Source of the DNA: Sulfitobacter sp. F26204
GTDB taxonomy: Bacteria > Pseudomonadota > Alphaproteobacteria > Rhodobacterales > Rhodobacteraceae
Length of the DNA: 64,000 nucleotides
NCBI RefSeq assembly: GCF_026410305.1
Contig: NZ_JAPMLQ010000008.1
Location: 62,001 to 126,000 of the forward strand
Direction: 5' to 3'
Part shown: positions 16,284 through 25,163 of the stretch, piece after piece
Position numbering within the stretch: the stretch's first letter is position 1
How the letters are laid out: each line of letters begins with the position of its first letter
Made by a program: the position numbers and the translations under genes
Notes under the pieces: generated by a model
Databases searched by the model: none
What the model was told of the DNA's origin: nothing
What the model saw: the letters and a program-made list of their open reading frames with translations, nothing else

Positions 16284-19200
16284 CTAACGCGCTCCGTTCG
16301 CACCAGAACACTGATCTGGAGACCCCATCGAAAGTAAACACGCCGCTTCCTGAAGTGTTTGGTCGAGACCTGCCAAAATCATTTCAACGCCCTCCTCATC
16401 CACCGTCAAAGGCGGACGGATTTTCAGGATGTTGTCAGCCGGTCCCTCGCAGCCGATAAGGATACGAAGGTCGCGCATTCTGTTCTTGACATAATCGGCT
16501 ACTTGGGTGGCGGGCAAACGGCTTTCGCGGTCTTGCACCAAATCGACTCCGATGAATAATCCAAAGCCCCTGACATCCCCGACCAAGGAATGTTTTTGGG
16601 CAAGTTGAAGAAGCCCCTCTCGCAGCGAAGTCCCCATCAGGCGCGCATTTTCCATCAGCCCTTCATCATCCACAATATCCAGAACCTCTTTCCCGATACG
16701 ACAGGATAGGGTCGACCCGCCAAAGGTTGAAAAATATTCCGGCCCCTGGGCAAAAGCCTCTGCAATCTTCGGGGTTGTCACCACGACTCCCAGCGGGTGC
16801 CCGTTCCCGATCGGTTTGCCCAGCACCACGACATCGGGTAGGGCCTGTTGTTGTTCAAAGCCAAAATAATAGTCACCCAAACGGCCAAGACCGGTCTGAA
16901 CCTCATCTGCAATACAGATGCCGCCTGCTGCGCGGATACGTTCGTAGACCTTGGCCAGATACCCTGCTGGGGGGATGATCTGCCCGCCGACACTGGGAAA
17001 GGTTTCCGCAATAAACCCGGCCAACTTACCATTCCTTGCGGAGATCCGTGCCAGCGCATCATCAATCTGCGCGGCGTATTTCTCGGCGCGACCTGCATCG
17101 TCTCGCCGGTGGCGCCCACGATAATCATCCGCCACTTCGATCAGGTGCACCCACTCAGACGGCCCGACACCGCCCTTGGCGTTGAATTTATAGGCCGACA
17201 GATCAATCGCACCCGTTGTGTTGCCATGATAGCCGTGATCCGGCGTAATCATATCATGGCCGCCCGTTGCAGCGCGGGCCAAACGAAGGGCCAATTCATT
17301 TGCTTCGGACCCCGAGTTAACGAAAAAGCAAACAGACAGAGACTCCGGCAGTTTTGACGTAATCTTCTGGGCAAAGACCACCTGAGCCGGATGCAGATAG
17401 CGGGTGTTCGAATTCATTCGGCGCAGCTGGTCCGCCGCCACCGCCTGGATGCGGGGATGGGCATGGCCTACATGGGGCACGTTGTTATAGGCGTCCAGAT
17501 AGGGGCGGCCCCATTCGTCGAACATATGATGCCGCCAGCCGCGAACCAGCATCACCGGATCATCGTAACTCAGCTTCAGGTTTTGACCGAAAAGCCGGTT
17601 ACGATCCGCCAGAACCGCTGTTTTCTCGCTGACCGCAAAACCGGTGCCTGTGTCTTGCAGGTTCAACAGCGCTGCCGGATTCGGGCAAAGGGCACGCCAG
17701 AGATACATTTCATCGGGATCGGCCACGCCGGGCCAATCCTGGCCCATGCCCTCAATCGAAAGTGCCAGTTGTAAATGCACATGGGGTGCCCAGCCGCCGG
17801 ATTGGGAAACATCACCCAGACGGGCAAAGACCTGTCCTGCCTCAATGGTCTGGCCCACGTGCAATTCTTCGCAAACATCCGGGTTCAGATGGCCATAAAG
17901 CGTAAAAAAGGCATCGCCTGCGGGGGTTTCATGGCGCAGGATCACCACGCCGCCGTAATCCAGATGATCGGTGCGGTTTTCGACCATATGCACCACACCC
18001 TTCAGGGGCGCATGCAATTCGGTTTGTGCAGCGGCGAAAACATCGATCGCCAGATGCACGGTCCGCCGGTTGGACGCCCTCCAGCGGCCGCGCCGAAAGG
18101 CAGGAGCGGTGTAGATCAGCCGAGGTTCGTTGTAATATCCAAGCCAGACATCTGCACCACTCTCCATATCCTGCCCGAGCGATGCCGCTTCTGCCCGCGA
18201 GATTTCAAACGGGTTTCGCGGGCAGACGGCCTTTTCAACCGACAGAGAGACCATGGGTGCATCCTTCAGATCCATACCGAACACATGGGAAAAACTGCCT
18301 CGCTGTTGCTTCAGCCAATCCAGAATTCGTGGAGCTGCATCTGTCACAGGCAAGCCGCAAGCCGCGCGAAGCCGTGCGTTGATCAATCCGGCATTTACCC
18401 GGTCATTTTGCAAAAGGGCCCATGCGGGTTTCTGCGAAATCACCACATAGGGATCATCCGGATTTTCCAGCGCCATCAGGCTGGAGTTCACCACACTCAC
18501 CGCCAGACGCATGCGCAGCAGCGGCCAGATCAGATCCACCTCGGCGGCGGTCAAAGGGTAGCTTTCATGGTATCCCGCAACCACCTCTGCCAAGACCTGT
18601 TCGGGATTTTCCTGCCCCAGAACCATATAGGCGCAGGTTATGGCCAGATCACAGATTCGTGGGCTGGCGCACATATCCCCCAGATCAATAAGCCCGGTGA
18701 CATGGGGCGTCTGCGTCAACAATCCTGCCACGATGATATTATAATCGTTTACATCATTATGGATCGCAACGCGGGGCAGTGCATTCAATGCAGGTTCTAT
18801 TTTGGCAAATTGTGCAGCAATATCTGCGATCATCGCCCGTTGCCCGGCGTCGCGGATCACGTCCAGTTGATCGCAAATCCAGCCCCCCTGCCCCAAATTC
18901 CATTTGAAATCGCGTGACAATGCCGGATGGGTATAATCCGCCAAAGCCCGGTCCATGGCCCCGACCGACCGGCCCACATCCGCCAACAGCGCGGGTGATT
19001 GGGGTTTGAAATCAGCGTAGGTTCGGCCCTCCAGCTTTTCAAGCAACCAGACCTGCCGTGCATCGCCAATTTCGTCCGGCACCGTAATGAACAGCTTCCC
19101 CTTCAGGGTTTTGATCACTTTGGGAACACAAACTTCGGGCGCATTACGCGCGATATGGTCCAATGCACGGCATTGCATTTCAATGAAATCCGTGTCGCAG

Positions 19201-19337
19201 CCGACCCGCATGACCTTAAGCACATAATCCCGCGACCCGAGCGCAAGAAAGTTCAGGTCATATTCGCCATCAAGCGGCTTTAATGTTGCTTCAATGCCCC
19301 ATTCTTCTTGCAAAACCTGCTGCCAATGATGTGCCAT
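16284..19337 (-). CDS. Three-domain fusion: aminoglycoside-phosphotransferase-like kinase, M23 domain, class III PLP enzyme
   Basis: A 1017-residue protein. Residues 1-330 are an APH-fold kinase: catalytic HNDVNDYN at 193-200 and the Mg-binding IDLGD at 217-221. Residues 400-530 are an M23/LytM-like domain that retains all metal ligands (H428, D432, H519, H521 in HVH). Residues 590-1010 are a class III aminotransferase-fold PLP enzyme (GSEANELALRLARAATGG, ADEVQTGLGR, Schiff-base lysine K841 in GKPIGNGHP). Related single-domain animal enzymes are hydroxylysine kinase and the phospho-lyases for 5-phosphohydroxylysine and phosphoethanolamine, which split off ammonia and phosphate to give an aldehyde. 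Combined kinase and lyase activity is therefore the likely role. No signal peptide is seen, so it is cytoplasmic. Other class III aminotransferase activity is possible. Confidence 0.85.
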   Translation of the reverse strand: MAHHWQQVLQEEWGIEATLKPLDGEYDLNFLALGSRDYVLKVMRVGCDTDFIEMQCRALDHIARNAPEVCVPKVIKTLKGKLFITVPDEIGDARQVWLLEKLEGRTYADFKPQSPALLADVGRSVGAMDRALADYTHPALSRDFKWNLGQGGWICDQLDVIRDAGQRAMIADIAAQFAKIEPALNALPRVAIHNDVNDYNIIVAGLLTQTPHVTGLIDLGDMCASPRICDLAITCAYMVLGQENPEQVLAEVVAGYHESYPLTAAEVDLIWPLLRMRLAVSVVNSSLMALENPDDPYVVISQKPAWALLQNDRVNAGLINARLRAACGLPVTDAAPRILDWLKQQRGSFSHVFGMDLKDAPMVSLSVEKAVCPRNPFEISRAEAASLGQDMESGADVWLGYYNEPRLIYTAPAFRRGRWRASNRRTVHLAIDVFAAAQTELHAPLKGVVHMVENRTDHLDYGGVVILRHETPAGDAFFTLYGHLNPDVCEELHVGQTIEAGQVFARLGDVSQSGGWAPHVHLQLALSIEGMGQDWPGVADPDEMYLWRALCPNPAALLNLQDTGTGFAVSEKTAVLADRNRLFGQNLKLSYDDPVMLVRGWRHHMFDEWGRPYLDAYNNVPHVGHAHPRIQAVAADQLRRMNSNTRYLHPAQVVFAQKITSKLPESLSVCFFVNSGSEANELALRLARAATGGHDMITPDHGYHGNTTGAIDLSAYKFNAKGGVGPSEWVHLIEVADDYRGRHRRDDAGRAEKYAAQIDDALARISARNGKLAGFIAETFPSVGGQIIPPAGYLAKVYERIRAAGGICIADEVQTGLGRLGDYYFGFEQQQALPDVVVLGKPIGNGHPLGVVVTTPKIAEAFAQGPEYFSTFGGSTLSCRIGKEVLDIVDDEGLMENARLMGTSLREGLLQLAQKHSLVGDVRGFGLFIGVDLVQDRESRLPATQVADYVKNRMRDLRILIGCEGPADNILKIRPPLTVDEEGVEMILAGLDQTLQEAACLLSMGSPDQCSGANGAR

Positions 19338-19547
19338 GAACTAACTCCAAAATTCTGTTTTGCCGAGGTGATGACCGGGTTTTCAAATTGAGCCGCAAAC
19401 GCGAAAAGCGAATTTGCCCGCCTGCGGTCACGGGCTGTGCCACACCGCTGCTTGCCAAGGTTTCGGTTGCTTTGCGTCCGCTTCGCGCCATATTTTTCCG
19501 TCGTTTCCCTGCTCTTTCCCCAGACCCTATGTCTTTGTGCTTGACGA

Positions 19548-20582
19548 TTAACTCGGGTCGGTGGTGACCCAATCGCGTTGGTCGTCCCTTCCCATGGAGA
19601 TCAACAGGGGTGCATCGGCCTGTAACCGTTGAAAGCTATCCTTGCTGTCCATCCCGCCCCAGTTGGCAGCGATCAACGATTGAGCGACCGCCCCGCCCAA
19701 TGTTGTACCGGGCCCCAGAACCACAAACATGTCGGGCGCGAATTCCTGCGCTGCAACCCTGATGGCGCGGGTGAAGTCATAGGATTCAACCACCTGACGC
19801 CCAAGCGTGTAGTCAAAAAGCGCGTCGGGGTCTGTGGCATGGGGCCACAAGATCCCGCCGCGCCCGTCGATCATTGCCACATCAGGTTGGGCAAACATGG
19901 AAGGATCAAAGCGGCGCTTTGCTATTCGGGACACCGGCTCTTGCAAGACGGTATGAAAGGCTGCGTGGTTTGCAAGACGCATGGGAAAGCGATCCAAAGG
20001 CTTGGCTTTGGCGGCAAAAGCATCAAGACCCGTATCATTTCCCGCAAGAACCAACATCCCGCCAAGATCAATAGACAAGGCCAGTTGATGTTCGGGCATC
20101 GCGTTGATCTGGTGGAGCAGTTCCATGACTTCGGTTCGTCGGGCCGCATCAATCCGCCAGTCATCCCCGCAGATCGGATAGACCAACTGGCCCCCGACAA
20201 GGCTGTCCTGCATCAACTGGCCCATTGTGTTGACCAGCCGGAATCCCTGATCCGCATCAAGCGCTCCCGCGCAGGCCAGTGTAGAATACCACCCCATCGA
20301 ATTGCCCGTGACCGCCACGACCTCCACATCCACGAGAGAACGGAAATCCGCATAGCTTGCCGCGTAAATCAGCGCCGCTGCATTGTCACCGCGCGTGTGT
20401 TTGGCGATACTGTAGCGCGCCGCTCCGTCCAGCGCGGCAAGGCTTTCCTGACCCTCAGCAAGACGTATCTTGTCAAACCCTTCGAAAAGGGCACCTTTGT
20501 CGGGATGCAGACGGGCCAGGCTGCCAAGTTCAGGCTTGTTATAGGTGCCACGGCCCGGGCAAATGACGACAACGCGCTTCAT
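19548..20582 (-). CDS. FabD-like acyltransferase (malonyl-transferase fold)
   Basis: A 344-residue protein of the ACP S-malonyltransferase superfamily. It starts KRVVVICPGRGTYNKPELG and has the nucleophile elbow GNSMGW (GxSxG type), preceded by ALIYAASYADF and followed by a LANHAAFHT stretch, where FabD proteins carry the second catalytic histidine (typically SxPSH). FabD normally moves malonyl from CoA to acyl carrier protein. Here the usual arginine-containing segment is not obvious and no ACP gene is nearby. ATG at 20582 overlaps the E1 gene stop (ATGA), implying tight functional coupling with the decarboxylating dehydrogenase. A role in accepting or moving an acyl group made by that enzyme is an attractive guess only. 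A 210-base non-coding gap follows. Confidence 0.75.
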   Translation of the reverse strand: MKRVVVICPGRGTYNKPELGSLARLHPDKGALFEGFDKIRLAEGQESLAALDGAARYSIAKHTRGDNAAALIYAASYADFRSLVDVEVVAVTGNSMGWYSTLACAGALDADQGFRLVNTMGQLMQDSLVGGQLVYPICGDDWRIDAARRTEVMELLHQINAMPEHQLALSIDLGGMLVLAGNDTGLDAFAAKAKPLDRFPMRLANHAAFHTVLQEPVSRIAKRRFDPSMFAQPDVAMIDGRGGILWPHATDPDALFDYTLGRQVVESYDFTRAIRVAAQEFAPDMFVVLGPGTTLGGAVAQSLIAANWGGMDSKDSFQRLQADAPLLISMGRDDQRDWVTTDPS

Positions 20583-22759
20583 TGGACAAGCTTGCATGCG
20601 GCGTCAATAATCCGCGCTTCATCTGGCAGAGTTGCACCATAGGCCGGCCCAGTGGCGATAAAACTGTCTTCGGCCGTGACGCGGGCTATCTGCGTGTAAT
20701 CGGCTTCACTGAAAAATGTCATAAGCGCTTCGGCCTGACCGCCTGTACGCCGACATTCATCGACAATCAGGATATTCTTGCAGCCTTTGGTTGCGACCAG
20801 AAGCGCGGCCTCGGGGAGGGGCGCGAGCCAGCGCAAATCAATGATGCGCAGATCAATGCCGCTGGCGCGTATGGCGGCTTCGGCCTTGCGGGAAAGATAA
20901 TAACCGTTGCCATAGGTAACAATTGCCAGATCCCTGCCAGCGCCGTGCTGGTCGATCTCGCAAAGAGAGATCCGCCGGTCCGCCGCGGGATAAATACGCA
21001 TCCAAGAGCCGTCGCCTTCCTTTTCCAGATCCCGCATGGGATAAAGCGCGATTGGCTCCAGAAACACCACGACCCGTTGTTCTTCACGGGCCAGACGGAC
21101 AGATTCGCGCAGCATCATGGCGGCTTCATCTCCCCGTGACGGGCAAGCGATGATAACGCCGGGAATATCGCGCAAAACGGCGATGGAATTGTCATTGTGA
21201 AAATGGCCCCCAAACCCCTTCTGGTAACCAAGCCCCGCAATGCGCAACACCATCGGATTGGTGAACTGGCCGTTTGAAAAGAAGGGCAACGTCGCCGCTT
21301 CACCCCGGATTTGATCCTCGGCATTATGCAGGTAGGCCAGAAACTGGATTTCGGGAATGGGAAGAAAACCGTTCTGTCCCATACCAATAGCAAGGCCGAG
21401 GATGGATTGTTCGTCAAGAAGCGTGTCAATCATACGATCTTCGCCGAAACGCTGCAGAAGCCGTTGGGTCACACCATAAACGCCCCCTTTGCGACCGATG
21501 TCCTCTCCGCAACAGATGATTTCACCGTGTTCCAGCATCAGATCGGTCAAGGCCCAATTGATCAGGCGCGACATGGGTTGCGGTTTTTCCATCGCGGCCA
21601 TTTCGCTGCCGAAAGTGGCGGCGCGGGTCGTCGCGTCCGGTCCATTACTGGCGGGATAGGCGCGTTTTGGCGGGATGATCGAGGCCATGACCTCGGAAGC
21701 AGTGCGCAGATGGGGCCGTTTCACCACCTCTGCCGCGACCCGTTCCACCCGCTCTTGGGTGGCTTTGTAGATTTCAAGGGCTGCCGCAGTGGTAAGTGCA
21801 CCCGCCTCTGCCAATAGGCGCACACTGTGCAAAAGCGGATCGTTTGCTTCTTCGGCCTCTATAGCGCGGCGGGACATATAGGTGGTTGGCATATCGGCAC
21901 CGGCGTGACCATAAAGCCGCAAGGTCCGCAGATGCAGGAATGCCGGCTTGCGCCTTTTGCGGACATATTCCGCAGCACGGCCCGCAGCAGCATAGGCATC
22001 ATAAAGGTCGAGCGCATCGCCCTCAAAATACTTCAACCCCGGACGATTCTGAAAACCAGCGGCGATCCAGCCCTTTGGGGTGCGTGTCGAGATGCCTATG
22101 CCGTTGTCCTCGCAGACAAAAAGCAACGGCAGCGGGCTGGATTGATATGAGGCCCAACCCGCCGCATTGAACGCGCCTTGCGCGGTGGAATGATTGGCTG
22201 AGGCATCGCCGAACGAACACATCACGATCGCATCTTCTGTCAACACCTGGTGAGGCGTGGGATGGCGCCGTGACAGCCCGACGCTATAGGCAGCGCCAAC
22301 CGCCTTGGGCAAGTGGCTGGCAATCGTCGAGGTTTGAGGCGGAATCATCAATCGTCGCGACCCCAACACCTTGTGACGACCCCCTGAAATCGGGTCTTCG
22401 CTGGAACAGGCAAATGACAGCAACATATCCCAAAGCGCAGATTGACCGGGAACCTGTTCCGCACGGGCCAACTGGAAAGCCGCATCGCGGTAGTGCAGGA
22501 AAGCCATATCGTTGGGACGCAGCGCCGCGGCCACGGCCGCCATGCCCTCATGCCCCGATGAACCGATGGTATAAAAACCCTGACCGGCCTTTTGCATGGC
22601 ACGGCTGGTCAGATCGAGGGCGCGGCTGAGGCATTGGGTGCGAAAAAGTGACACCGCGTGGCTATGGGAAAGAGTTTCCGTAGGCGGCTTGCCCGGTGGT
22701 AGATCATTGGCAGCAACCCGCGACAGGAAATTTTCATGAACGATTTGTGCGCGATCCAT
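20579..22759 (-). CDS. Thiamine-diphosphate-dependent 2-oxoacid dehydrogenase E1, alpha-beta fusion
   Basis: A 726-residue fusion. The first half (to about residue 370) is an E1 alpha subunit: FYTIGSSGHEGMAAVAAAL, FLHYRDAAF and the ThDP motif FGDASANHSTAQGAFNAAG near residue 184. The second half is E1 beta: GEIICCGEDIGRKGGVYGVT, TLLDEQSILGLAIGMG, PEIQFLAYLHNAEDQIRG, and a C-terminal transketolase domain with IDLRWLAPLPEAALL. Enzymes of this branch oxidatively decarboxylate branched-chain or longer 2-oxoacids and normally pass the acyl group to a lipoyl E2. No E2 or E3 is encoded in the window. In this setting 2-oxoadipate is a plausible substrate. It lies 17 bases after the aminotransferase gene and overlaps the FabD-like gene. 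Confidence 0.88.
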   Translation of the reverse strand: MDRAQIVHENFLSRVAANDLPPGKPPTETLSHSHAVSLFRTQCLSRALDLTSRAMQKAGQGFYTIGSSGHEGMAAVAAALRPNDMAFLHYRDAAFQLARAEQVPGQSALWDMLLSFACSSEDPISGGRHKVLGSRRLMIPPQTSTIASHLPKAVGAAYSVGLSRRHPTPHQVLTEDAIVMCSFGDASANHSTAQGAFNAAGWASYQSSPLPLLFVCEDNGIGISTRTPKGWIAAGFQNRPGLKYFEGDALDLYDAYAAAGRAAEYVRKRRKPAFLHLRTLRLYGHAGADMPTTYMSRRAIEAEEANDPLLHSVRLLAEAGALTTAAALEIYKATQERVERVAAEVVKRPHLRTASEVMASIIPPKRAYPASNGPDATTRAATFGSEMAAMEKPQPMSRLINWALTDLMLEHGEIICCGEDIGRKGGVYGVTQRLLQRFGEDRMIDTLLDEQSILGLAIGMGQNGFLPIPEIQFLAYLHNAEDQIRGEAATLPFFSNGQFTNPMVLRIAGLGYQKGFGGHFHNDNSIAVLRDIPGVIIACPSRGDEAAMMLRESVRLAREEQRVVVFLEPIALYPMRDLEKEGDGSWMRIYPAADRRISLCEIDQHGAGRDLAIVTYGNGYYLSRKAEAAIRASGIDLRIIDLRWLAPLPEAALLVATKGCKNILIVDECRRTGGQAEALMTFFSEADYTQIARVTAEDSFIATGPAYGATLPDEARIIDAACKLVQ

Positions 22760-22776
22760 TTGTTCGCTCTTCCCTA

Positions 22777-23979
22777 TTAGACAAGTTTGGCCGTGGCGCT
22801 GCGCAGGCGGGCGATACCATCGGCCAACTCGGCATCCGAATAAGCATATGACAGCCGGAAGTGACCCGGCATGGAAAATGCACTTCCCGGAACCAGCGCC
22901 AGACCTTCGCTTTCAAGCACAAAACGGCAAAAATCGCTGTCCGATTCAAGGACGGTCCCCCCAGGGCTGCGCTTCCCCAGCGCCTTTTCGCAAGAGGCAA
23001 AGACATAAAAGGCCCCGTCGGGACAGGCGCAGCTTAGCAACGGGTCTTCATTGATGGCGCGCACGACCCTGTCCCGGCGGTCCTGGAAAACAGCGGCGCG
23101 TTCCACCAACAAATCCTGATTCCCCGACACCGCGGCAAGGGCGGCTGCTTGGGAAATCGAGCAGGCACCAGACGTACTTTGCCCCTGCACATCTTGCATC
23201 GCTTCGATCACAGCGCGGGGGCCGATTGCCCAGCCGATCCGCCAGCCTGTCATGGAATAGGCCTTGGACACGCCGTTAATCACTAACGTGCGATCATCCA
23301 GATCGGGCAGCGCATCAGTGACCGAAGTGAAAGGTTTATAAGAAATGTGCTGGTAGATTTCATCAGAAGCTAGCCAAACATGGGGATGGCGCCGCAACAC
23401 TGCGCCCAATGCCTCCAGTTCCGCGTGGGAATACATCGCGCCGGAAGGATTGGACGGAGAATTCAACAACAGCCACCGGGTCTTGGGTGTAATTGCCTGC
23501 TCCAGTTGCTCAGGGGTCAGCTTAAAACCCTTTTCGCCGCTGCAGGCCACTTCGACAACAAAACCCCCAGCGAAGCCCACGATGTCACGGTAGCTGGTCC
23601 AATAGGGTGCGGGGCAGATTACTTCGTCCCCGTCGTTCAGGGCGGCAAGAAACAGGTTGGACAGAACCTGTTTCGCACCCGTTGAAATGATCACATTGGC
23701 CCGCGTCACCCCGGCTTTCAGTGCAATCGCATCGCGCAGCGCAGCGGTTCCGGCGGTGGGCGGGTAACGAGTTTGACCCGCAACCATCGCCGCTGTCGCT
23801 GCCTCGCAAATATGTGCGGGTGTCAGGAAATCCGGCTCGCCCGTGGCAAGGCTCAGCACATCCTTGCCTTCAGCGCGTAACTGGGCCGCTGCTTCGGAAA
23901 TCTGTACGATCTCCGAAACCGCAATTGACGCAATTCGATCAGCGCGCTGGAAAGTTTGATGCTGGGCGACATACTTCAT
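22777..23979 (-). CDS. Class I PLP aminotransferase (aspartate/2-aminoadipate type)
   Basis: A 400-residue fold-type I aminotransferase of subgroup I-alpha/gamma. LSLATGEPDFLTPAHICEAA is the N-terminal hinge, LLLNSPSNPSGAMY holds the conserved Asn contacting PLP, and INGVSKAYSMTGWRIGW holds the Schiff-base lysine. HFRLSYAYSDAEL contains the substrate-carboxylate arginine. Start ATG 23979 (MKYVAQHQ) was chosen over 24003 because the shorter form leaves the divergent regulatory region free and fits homologues. It could transaminate 2-aminoadipate or a related amino acid before the E1 step; substrate is inferred from neighbours only. First gene of the minus-strand run. Confidence 0.88.
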   Translation of the reverse strand: MKYVAQHQTFQRADRIASIAVSEIVQISEAAAQLRAEGKDVLSLATGEPDFLTPAHICEAATAAMVAGQTRYPPTAGTAALRDAIALKAGVTRANVIISTGAKQVLSNLFLAALNDGDEVICPAPYWTSYRDIVGFAGGFVVEVACSGEKGFKLTPEQLEQAITPKTRWLLLNSPSNPSGAMYSHAELEALGAVLRRHPHVWLASDEIYQHISYKPFTSVTDALPDLDDRTLVINGVSKAYSMTGWRIGWAIGPRAVIEAMQDVQGQSTSGACSISQAAALAAVSGNQDLLVERAAVFQDRRDRVVRAINEDPLLSCACPDGAFYVFASCEKALGKRSPGGTVLESDSDFCRFVLESEGLALVPGSAFSMPGHFRLSYAYSDAELADGIARLRSATAKLV

Positions 23980-24042
23980 GTTCGCACTCCCTTGTGACGA
24001 CACGGATTTTGCTGTGGTCTATAGGAAACATCCGGCTATAAA

Positions 24043-24084
24043 TATCATTCATAAAGCACTGTTCGATGAGTTTTACGAATGATA
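24043..24084. promoter_or_regulatory. LysR-type operator between divergent aminotransferase and LysR genes
   Basis: TATCATTC (24043-24050) and GAATGATA (24077-24084) are perfect reverse complements, and the match extends inward to 12 of 13 positions (through ATAAA / TTTAC). The dyad sits between the divergent starts at 23979 and 24096, as expected of a LysR binding site. The half-site GAATG recurs upstream of the ALDH gene and of the second LysR gene. Confidence 0.6.
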
Positions 24085-24095
24085 GGAGCCGGGAA

Positions 24096-25037
24096 ATGGC
24101 CGCAACACAGATGGATTCCCTCACCCAGCATAGCGCGGCGCAAAAAGCGCAACGCCGCTATCTGCCATCAAACGCGGTTTTGCGCAGCTTTGAATGCGCC
24201 GCGCGGCACGAAAGTTTCACGCTCGCCGCAGAAGAATTGCACCTGACGCAAAGCGCGGTCAGCCGACAGGTCAAAGAGCTTGAGGATATTATTGGCACGG
24301 CCCTGTTCCGCAGGGTCGGCCGAAGAGTTGTACTGACACGGGCGGGACGCAATCTTGCCGATGATCTCTCGGTGGATCTGGAAAACATCCGGCAAACCGT
24401 GCTGCGCGCCATTTCTGCAGGGGCAGCGGGGGCGGCCATTCGTGTTGCAACGCTGCCTGCCTTTGCCAGCCGCTGGCTGATCCCGCGACTGAGCGAGTTT
24501 ACCGCCCTGCACAAAGGGATCGAGATCAGCTTTGCCACACGGCTGGAACCTTTTGACATGAGCCGAGAGAGCTTTGATCTAGCGGTGCATTTCGGTCGTG
24601 AAGACTGGCCCGGCACCGACATGCAACGGTTGTGCTCGGAAACCATGGTCGCCGTGGCCTCACCCGGATTCAAGGCACGCTACGGACTCCAGTCTATAGC
24701 CGATCTTGCTCAGGTGCCATTGCTGCATCTGGAAACCCGCCCGACAATCTGGGAAGAGTTCTTTGCCAAGGCAGGTGTGACGGACAGGCGCGTCGGGGCG
24801 GGGCAGTATTTCGATCAGTTCACTCTTGTAATTGCTGGCGCAGTCGCATCCCTCGGGGCCGCGCTTTTGCCCACCTATCTTATCGAACAGGAACGGGCCG
24901 ACGGCAGCCTTGTGCTGCTGGACGACATGACGATTACCACCGGAAACAATTACTATCTGGTTACACCCGCAAAAACGGAAAGCGCCCATGTTACAAAATT
25001 TGTCACATGGATGAAGAGCTGTGTCAGTGCCGATTGA
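24096..25037 (+). CDS. LysR-family regulator (GcvA-like)
   Basis: A 313-residue LysR protein. The helix-turn-helix is in LRSFECAARHESFTLAAEELHLTQSAVSRQVK, followed by a linker helix and a substrate-binding domain with ATLPAFASRWLIPRLSEF, typical of GcvA-like regulators. The start at 24096 has GGAG upstream and leaves the operator at 24043-24084 outside the gene. An ATG at 24066 would lie within it. It probably activates the divergent aminotransferase-E1-FabD-kinase genes and the ALDH gene just downstream, whose promoter carries the same GAATG half-sites. The inducer is likely a pathway intermediate. Confidence 0.9.
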   Translation: MAATQMDSLTQHSAAQKAQRRYLPSNAVLRSFECAARHESFTLAAEELHLTQSAVSRQVKELEDIIGTALFRRVGRRVVLTRAGRNLADDLSVDLENIRQTVLRAISAGAAGAAIRVATLPAFASRWLIPRLSEFTALHKGIEISFATRLEPFDMSRESFDLAVHFGREDWPGTDMQRLCSETMVAVASPGFKARYGLQSIADLAQVPLLHLETRPTIWEEFFAKAGVTDRRVGAGQYFDQFTLVIAGAVASLGAALLPTYLIEQERADGSLVLLDDMTITTGNNYYLVTPAKTESAHVTKFVTWMKSCVSAD

Positions 25038-25051
25038 TTGATGCGGATTGC

Positions 25052-25086
25052 GAATGCAATCATTCGTTTTGAATGTTTTTTTATTC
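25052..25086 (+). promoter_or_regulatory. Cluster of GAATG/CATTC half-sites upstream of the ALDH gene
   Basis: GAATG (25052-25056), CATTC (25061-25065), GAATG (25071-25075) and TTATTC (25081-25086) are spaced about 10 bases apart, i.e. on one face of the helix. The same half-site builds the operators at 24043-24084 and 29597-29613. This supports control of the ALDH gene by the adjacent LysR protein. Confidence 0.5.
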
Positions 25087-25163
25087 ACTAACTTTCGGGC
25101 ATTTTACACCGAAAGGGGCCTTTCAGGGGCACCAGAACACTGGGCAACGAAATGAGGTTTGCG

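Noticed and set aside
17775-18917. Long plus-strand open frame (380 codons) opposite the kinase/M23/PLP fusion
   Set aside because: It lies antisense to a gene with intact motifs in all three domains, shows Cys/His/Gln-rich low-complexity composition typical of antisense frames in GC-rich DNA, and has no family motif.
19629-20642. Plus-strand open frame of 337 codons opposite the FabD-like gene
   Set aside because: Antisense to a convincing gene, no recognisable domain or ribosome-binding site.
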